A stretch of DNA of 10,202 nt. It comes from an uncultured Actinomycetes bacterium. GTDB taxonomy: Bacteria; Actinomycetota; Thermoleophilia; Gaiellales; F1-60-MAGs149. The stretch is from NCBI GenBank assembly GCA_903847495.1, contig CAINDT010000207.1:1-10202 (forward strand), read 5' to 3'. The notes beneath the pieces were generated by a model. That model had not been told where the DNA came from. It saw only the letters and a program-made list of their open reading frames with translations, and made no database searches. Position 1 is the stretch's first letter. The number at the start of each line of letters is the position of its first letter. This document shows, piece after piece, positions 5,125 through 10,202 of this stretch. The translations under genes and the position numbers were made by a program.

Positions 5125-5967
5125 ATGGGCAGCGTCGCCGTCGTCGGCTCGATCAACGTCGACGAGGTGGTGCGGGTCGACCGCCTGCCCGGCGAGGGCG
5201 AGACGGTATCCGGTGGTGTCTTCCAGCGTTTCGGCGGTGGGAAGGGCGCGAATCAGGCTGTCGGGGCGGCACGGGCCGGCGCCGCTGTGCGCATGATCGG
5301 GTGCGTCGGGGATGACGCGATCGGTGCCGAAGCGCTCGAGGAACTGCAGGATGCTGGCATCGACGTGGCGCACGTGCGTCGCGACCCGACGGCGGCTACG
5401 GGAATCGCGCTGATCGTCGTGGATGCCGCCGGGCGCAACCAGATCGCGGTGGCGCCGGGCGCCAACCGACGCATCACGCTGGACACATCGGCGCTCGCCG
5501 GCGCGCCGGGGGTCCTGCTGCTCTCGTTCGAGGCTCCCGACGAGGCTCTCTGCGCTGCGGCCGAGGCCGCGATCGCCGGCGGCTGGTGCGTTGTCGTCAA
5601 TCCCGCGCCGTCTCGGCCCATCCCGCAGCGACTGCTCGACGCGAAGCCGTTGCTGATCCCGAACGAGCACGAGGCAGCCGATCTGACCGGCATCCCCGAT
5701 CCCGAGCGGGCGGCTCGCGTGCTGCAGGCGCTCTCCGGCGCACCGGTGATCGTCACGCTCGGCGCCGCCGGTGCGCTCCTCGTCGACGGCGCAGCGGCGA
5801 CGGCGATTCCGGCGCCCGAGGTCGAGGTCGTGGATACGACCGGTGCGGGCGACTGCCTGTGCGGCACGCTCGCGGCACGTCTGGCCGACGGCGACCCCGT
5901 GGCGATCGCCGTCGAGCGGGCCGTGGCGGCAGCATCGTTGAGTACGACGACGCCCGGGGCGCGCTAG
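5125..5967 (+). CDS. rbsK: Ribokinase-type PfkB sugar kinase
   Basis: 280 residues. Motifs of the ribokinase branch appear in order: GSINVD (8-13), the sugar-binding FGGGKGANQAV (36-46), ATGIALI...GRNQIAVAPGAN (91-114), SFEAP with E136, NEHEA (180-184) and the ATP/anion-hole motif DTTGAGD (237-243), with D243 the catalytic base. This favours ribose or a similar pentose (to the 5-phosphate) over fructose-type substrates, but specificity is not proven. It lies 7 bp after the cysteine hydrolase gene and is probably co-transcribed with it. The protein ends at TTTPGAR, where most ribokinases continue with about 10-15 more residues, so the C-terminus is slightly short. Its stop is only 7 bp from that of the convergent molybdoenzyme gene. 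Confidence 0.88.
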   Translation: MGSVAVVGSINVDEVVRVDRLPGEGETVSGGVFQRFGGGKGANQAVGAARAGAAVRMIGCVGDDAIGAEALEELQDAGIDVAHVRRDPTAATGIALIVVDAAGRNQIAVAPGANRRITLDTSALAGAPGVLLLSFEAPDEALCAAAEAAIAGGWCVVVNPAPSRPIPQRLLDAKPLLIPNEHEAADLTGIPDPERAARVLQALSGAPVIVTLGAAGALLVDGAAATAIPAPEVEVVDTTGAGDCLCGTLAARLADGDPVAIAVERAVAAASLSTTTPGAR

Positions 5968-5974
5968 CGACCGC

Positions 5975-7003
5975 TCAGGAGACCGTGAGTTCGATCGCGC
6001 AGACGTCGTTGACGCCATAGCCGCGACTGTTCCAGGCGACCTTGTCGGGCTGACGATTGCCGTCGCGATCGCGGCCGCGCGAGCGAACGACGTGCCTGCC
6101 CGGCGTCAGCGGGACCGTGGCCGAGAACTCCGTCGGAGCGTACCGACCGGGGCCAGGGTCGATGCGCGCGGGAATCCACGCGCCGTCGTCGAGTTGCACG
6201 TCGACGCCGCCGACGCCACCGGTACCGCCCCAGGCGATGCCGCGGAGCAGGACGTCGCCCGCCGCGACGGTATCGGCGGACTCGGGGCTGGTGATCAGCG
6301 AGCTGATCGGCATGTGCGTCAGTTCGCGGCCGGGCTCGGGTTCGCCCTCCTCGCGGAGTCGGTAGTCGACCGCCTGGTAGTACCCATCGAATTCGCCGCG
6401 GATCACCTCGATGTGCGTGAGCCACTTGACGGAGGCAACGGCGTACCAGCCCGGGACGATCGCGCGGACGGGATAGCCGTGCTCCGGCTCGAGTCGCCGG
6501 CCGTTCATCTCCCAGGCGAGGATCGTCGCGCGGATCGCGGGGTCGGCGAGCGGGACGGCGCGCGAGAAGGACTGCGGGGTGTCATACCCGTCGATGTCGC
6601 CGAGGTCGCAGCCGTGGAAGACGATGTGCGTGGCCTCCGGCAGTGGACGAACGATGCTGAGCAGGTCGGTCAGCTGGCCGCCGGCCCAGCGCGCGTGTCC
6701 CACGGCACCGAGCGCCCACGGTACGCCGTCCGCGGGCGGATCGAGTTCGGTGCGGCGATGGCCGGCGCACTCGAGCGTGACGTGCGCGGTCGTGTGCGAC
6801 AGCTTGCGGAGATCGGTGAGCGACCAGCGAATCGGGCGCGTGACGAGCCCGGTCACCTCGAGGGCGTAGTCGCGTTCCTCGATGCGGGGCGTGCCGTGAT
6901 GCGAGCGGACGAAGTGCTCGCCGGGCTCGTTGCGTTCGGCGAGCAGGCGCGCGACCGGCGTCGGGTGGCAGTCGGCGGCCAGTTCGGGGGAGACGTGATC
7001 CAT
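5975..7003 (-). CDS. Molybdopterin-dependent oxidoreductase, sulfite oxidase family
   Basis: 342 residues from the ATG at 7003; the open frame runs further upstream, but the added part has no family resemblance and enters the permease gene. Residues about 15-205 match the Oxidored_molyb domain: C79 in HVTLECAGHRR is the expected cysteine ligand of Mo, GVPWALGAVGHARWAG follows, and HGYPVRAIVPGWYAVASVKWL is the classic stretch near the pterin site. Residues about 215-342 match the Mo-co dimerisation domain (RGIAWGGTGGVGGVDVQLDDG). There is no Tat signal, heme domain or membrane segment, so it should be cytosolic or dependent on a partner. The usual Asn of the CAGN motif is His82. The substrate, sulfite or otherwise, is not determined, and no cofactor-synthesis gene is near. 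It begins 46 bp after the ABC permease gene in the same direction; no strong ribosome binding site is seen. Confidence 0.85.
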   Translation of the reverse strand: MDHVSPELAADCHPTPVARLLAERNEPGEHFVRSHHGTPRIEERDYALEVTGLVTRPIRWSLTDLRKLSHTTAHVTLECAGHRRTELDPPADGVPWALGAVGHARWAGGQLTDLLSIVRPLPEATHIVFHGCDLGDIDGYDTPQSFSRAVPLADPAIRATILAWEMNGRRLEPEHGYPVRAIVPGWYAVASVKWLTHIEVIRGEFDGYYQAVDYRLREEGEPEPGRELTHMPISSLITSPESADTVAAGDVLLRGIAWGGTGGVGGVDVQLDDGAWIPARIDPGPGRYAPTEFSATVPLTPGRHVVRSRGRDRDGNRQPDKVAWNSRGYGVNDVCAIELTVS

Positions 7004-7049
7004 TAGGTGAATCGTTGCACATGAGTGTTGGTGCGCTCTGCGGCGCCCA

Positions 7050-7789
7050 CTACGCCTCGGTGCGCAGCGCGCGGACCAGGCCGACGGCCAGGAAGGCACC
7101 GACCCACACGACAATCGCCAAGAGCGCCACGCCGATGCTCGTGTCGCCGCCGGTGGTGACGCGGGAGATGGCGCTGTTGAGCAGCCATGGCTCTGCGGAG
7201 GGCAGCACGAGGGTGATGGTGCCGATCAGATTGAGGCCGACGAGATTGAGCCCGAGTGCCACGGCAATGGCGCCGCCCGTCGAGCGGATAGCCGACCCGA
7301 TGCCGTACGCGATCAGTGCGTAGACGCCGACGGTGATGATCAGGATCAGCAGCTGCTCGCGGATGGCGCTGCCGCTCGGTCCCGGGACGCCGGCGTGCGG
7401 TAGCACGAAGGCACCGACGATCAGGATCAGGAGCGCGGGCAGACCGACAGCGATCGCGACCAGCGCGACGAGGGGGATGCGGATCAGATAGAGGCGCAGG
7501 CGGGAGCATCCGGTCAGGAGGATGTAGCGGAGCGTCCCGTTGGCGACGTCCTCGGCGCCGAACATCGCGCCGATCACGGTGCCGAACACCATGCACACGA
7601 GTGTCACGACGGCGGCCAAGTTGAGCAGGTCCTCGCCACCGGCGGTCGGATGCTCGGCAGGGTTGACAACGTGCAGGATCTGTACGGTGGCGGCAATCGC
7701 AAGTGCGATTCCGGCGGGGGCCAGGAGGCCGGTCAACACGAGGCCGCGTCGGCGGAGCATGCGACGCAGGTCGGCGCGGGCGATCGCGA

Positions 7790-7793
<4 letters not shown>
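7050..7793 (-). CDS. ABC-2 type transporter permease
   Basis: 247 residues and strongly hydrophobic, with about six membrane segments: roughly residues 18-40, 55-80, 102-128, 148-170, 175-200 and 220-242. The layout, with a cytosolic N-terminus MIAIARADLRRMLRRRG before the first segment and an amphipathic GAEDVANGTLRYILLTGCSR loop between segments 2 and 3, is typical of ABC-2 permeases of the NatB/BcrB kind. The ATG overlaps the TGA of the ATPase gene (ATGA, 7793-7790), so the two are translationally coupled and form one exporter. Cargo is not known; relatives move antibiotics, ions or lipids outward. There is no detectable solute-binding protein, which fits export. Confidence 0.85.
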
Positions 7794-8722
<929 letters not shown>

Positions 8723-8731
8723 CGCTCAGAT

Positions 8732-8764
8732 CCTGACAGGCGCCCTCCCGCGTGCGGGATCAGG
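8732..8764 (-). promoter_or_regulatory. Hairpin between xseB and the ABC ATPase gene
   Basis: TCCCG (8746-8750) pairs with CGGGA (8755-8759) around a 4-nt loop. Outer arms CCTGA (8732-8736) and TCAGG (8760-8764) can close a larger stem with an unequal internal loop. It begins inside the last codons of xseB and ends just before the ATPase gene's AGGA, sharing its edge. No T-run follows, so a full intrinsic terminator is unlikely; attenuation or mRNA processing is possible. Confidence 0.35.
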
Positions 8765-8996
8765 CGTCGTCGGGGCGCTGGATCACGAACTCCGTGAGCC
8801 CCTTGCCCTTCTCGATCTCCTGCAGATCCTTCTCCGCCGTCTCGAGGTAGACCCGCAGCGCCTTCTCGAGTCCCTTGCCTTCACGGAGCAGCGCGATCGT
8901 CTCCTCGACGCTCAGCTCTGCCTCGCCGAGCTTCTCGGCGATCTCCTCAAGTCGCTCGAGCCCGTGCTCGAACGACACCTTCTGCGGCTCGCTCAC
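8760..8996 (-). CDS. xseB: Exodeoxyribonuclease VII small subunit
   Basis: 78 residues, normal for XseB. SFEHGLERLEEIAEKLGEAELSVEET and ALRVYLETAEKDLQEIEKG match the family's two-helix hairpin, with the expected Leu and Glu spacing for binding XseA. The start is GTG (8996-8994), which overlaps the xseA stop as GTGA, so the subunits are translationally coupled. Together with XseA it forms the cytosolic nuclease that degrades single-stranded DNA to oligonucleotides from both ends. The C-terminus LTEFVIQRPDDA is a slightly longer acidic tail than in many homologs. Confidence 0.93.
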   Translation of the reverse strand: MSEPQKVSFEHGLERLEEIAEKLGEAELSVEETIALLREGKGLEKALRVYLETAEKDLQEIEKGKGLTEFVIQRPDDA

Positions 8997-10202
8997 GCGT
9001 CGCCCTCCGTGGGGTCGGGGTTGATTGCATCGATGGTGGCGTCGAGCGTAGCGCCCTTCACCTCGATCGACACGGTCTGGCCAGGCGTCAGCGCCGCAGC
9101 GTCGCGCAGGAGACCGCCGTCGGGCAGCCGGACGAGGGCGAAGCCACGCTCGCGCCAGTCCCGGGCGCGGATCAGGTCGGCGGCGGCCGTTAACGCCGAC
9201 GTGCGCAGCGCCAGCGTGTGGCGCACCGCGGCACTGGCCTGACGCAGCCGCTCGCGTGGCACGTCGAGCGACGCGGCCCGAGGCAACTCGACGAGCGCGT
9301 GCTGGAGCGCAGCACCACCCGTCGTGATGCGCTCGCGCGCAGTGCTGGTCGCCCGTTCTGTCGCGTGGCGCAGCGATTGGCCCGCGAGGTCGATGCGCGC
9401 CGTGCGGGCGACGAGCGCTGCCTGACCAGCGGGGCGCATCGCGGCGAGGTCGACCCGTGCCGCGGCATCGCCCAGGATCGCGGCGGCGAACCCGGCGGCA
9501 TCACTTGCCCGGCGATCGACGTGCGCGAGCAATTCACTGGCGCTGGGTACGGCGTGCTCGGCCGCCCGGGCCGGGACCTCCGCCGCGGCGCTCGCGACCT
9601 CGTCGCAGTTCGGTCGTTGGCGGGTGTGGCCGATCGACGTGATCACCGGCTTGCCGAGCGCAGTGATCGCTCGGCACAGCGCCTCGTCGGAGAAGGGCAG
9701 CAGATCTTCGACGCTGCCACCGCCGCGGGCGAGGATGATGACGTCGACATCGGGCACGGCAGCGACGGTGGCGAGGGCCTCGACGAGGTCGTTGACCGCG
9801 CCGACGCCCTGCACCAGCGAGTGGCAGACGGTGATGCGCGTGGGCGGGAACCGGTCGCGCAGTGCGCGGATGACGTCGGCCTCGGCATCGGAGTCGCGGC
9901 CGGTGACGAGGCCGACCCGGCGCGGGAAGCGCGGCAGCGGCAGCTTCGCCTCCGGCGACGTCAGCCCCTCGGCTCGCAGGCGATCGCGGACGTCGAGCAT
10001 CCGCTGCAGCAGCTCGCCCTCGCCCGCCGTGCGGATCGCGTTGCAGATCAGCGACACCGAGCCGTTCTTGGCGTAGTGGTCGACCTTGGTGTAGCGCGCC
10101 TGGATCAGGCGGCCCTGCACGGGCGGCTCGACGAGGCCCGCCGCGGCCGAACGCCACATGATGCAGCGGATCGTCGCCTCGCCGTCCGTGAGGGTGAAGT
10201 AC
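8993..10202 (-). CDS. xseA: Exodeoxyribonuclease VII large subunit, 5' partial
   Basis: The gene runs off the right edge; 402 complete residues are visible, from YFTLTDGEATIRCI, the last strands of the N-terminal OB-fold, to the stop at 8995-8993. The ATG at 10159 is internal and not the start. The catalytic domain follows: GEGELLQRMLDVRDRL, LPRFPRRVGLVTGRDSDAEADVI, ILARGGGSVEDLLPF (conserved Arg kept) and SIGHTRQRPNCDEVA. Then come the long Ala/Arg-rich helices that form the stalk binding XseB, and a C-terminal barrel-like segment (RDWRERGFALVRLPDGGLLRDAAALTPGQTVSIEVKGA). The active-site motif, normally GHE-x-D, reads GHTRQ here. The overlap with xseB (GTGA) places both in one operon. Confidence 0.93.
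   Translation of the reverse strand, partial: YFTLTDGEATIRCIMWRSAAAGLVEPPVQGRLIQARYTKVDHYAKNGSVSLICNAIRTAGEGELLQRMLDVRDRLRAEGLTSPEAKLPLPRFPRRVGLVTGRDSDAEADVIRALRDRFPPTRITVCHSLVQGVGAVNDLVEALATVAAVPDVDVIILARGGGSVEDLLPFSDEALCRAITALGKPVITSIGHTRQRPNCDEVASAAAEVPARAAEHAVPSASELLAHVDRRASDAAGFAAAILGDAAARVDLAAMRPAGQAALVARTARIDLAGQSLRHATERATSTARERITTGGAALQHALVELPRAASLDVPRERLRQASAAVRHTLALRTSALTAAADLIRARDWRERGFALVRLPDGGLLRDAAALTPGQTVSIEVKGATLDATIDAINPDPTEGDA

Noticed and set aside
4452..5156. Long upstream extension of the glycosidase gene on the minus strand
   Set aside because: It is the antisense shadow of the cysteine hydrolase gene; the signal peptide and ribosome binding site fix the start at 4451.
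7004..7114. Longer N-terminus of the molybdoenzyme
   Set aside because: The added residues are Arg/Ser-rich and overlap the permease gene; they show neither a signal peptide nor a Tat motif.

Overview
The window is GC-rich throughout and tightly packed, with no tRNA, rRNA or CRISPR. Codon usage, the actinobacterial-type spacing of the XseA C-terminal motif and the pair of secreted clan GH-A proteins suggest a high-GC Actinomycetota, possibly the Thermoleophilia (Solirubrobacterales/Patulibacter-like). This assignment is an inference from family resemblance; no marker gene is present to fix it.

Layout. 1-1077 (+) is the 3' part of a gene for an exported-type protein with a 3D (Asp-Asp-Asp, double-psi beta-barrel) domain, a Trp-rich internal duplication and a second, degenerate copy of the 3D domain. 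1078-2062 is a mobile-element-like block: a Y1/HUH REP-associated tyrosine transposase (RAYT) gene bracketed by three copies of a 26-bp palindrome with the core TGGATCCGGATCCA, one on the left and two on the right. The outer palindromes lie directly at the stop codons of the two flanking convergent genes. 2063-4451 (-) holds two tandem paralogous secreted clan GH-A glycoside-hydrolase-like proteins, both exactly 388 residues, separated by a strong hairpin that looks like a terminator and also overlaps the ribosome binding site of the second gene.

4452-4553 is a divergent promoter region with a perfect 8-bp inverted repeat that looks like an operator. 4554-5967 (+) is a two-gene unit: a nicotinamidase/isochorismatase-type cysteine hydrolase followed 7 bp later by a ribokinase-type PfkB sugar kinase. 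This pairing would fit salvage of a nicotinamide nucleoside or ribose, but that is inference.

5975-10202 (-) is a run of five genes that reads leftward from the right edge: xseA (5' end outside the window), xseB, an ABC-2 exporter ATPase, its permease, and a sulfite-oxidase-family molybdopterin enzyme. xseA/xseB and ATPase/permease overlap by 4 nt, so each pair is very likely translationally coupled.

The items most worth a second look are the RAYT with its fully symmetric palindromic repeats (a possible undescribed REP family), the altered active-site motif in XseA, the hairpin over the start of the second glycosidase gene, and the duplicated but decayed 3D domain.
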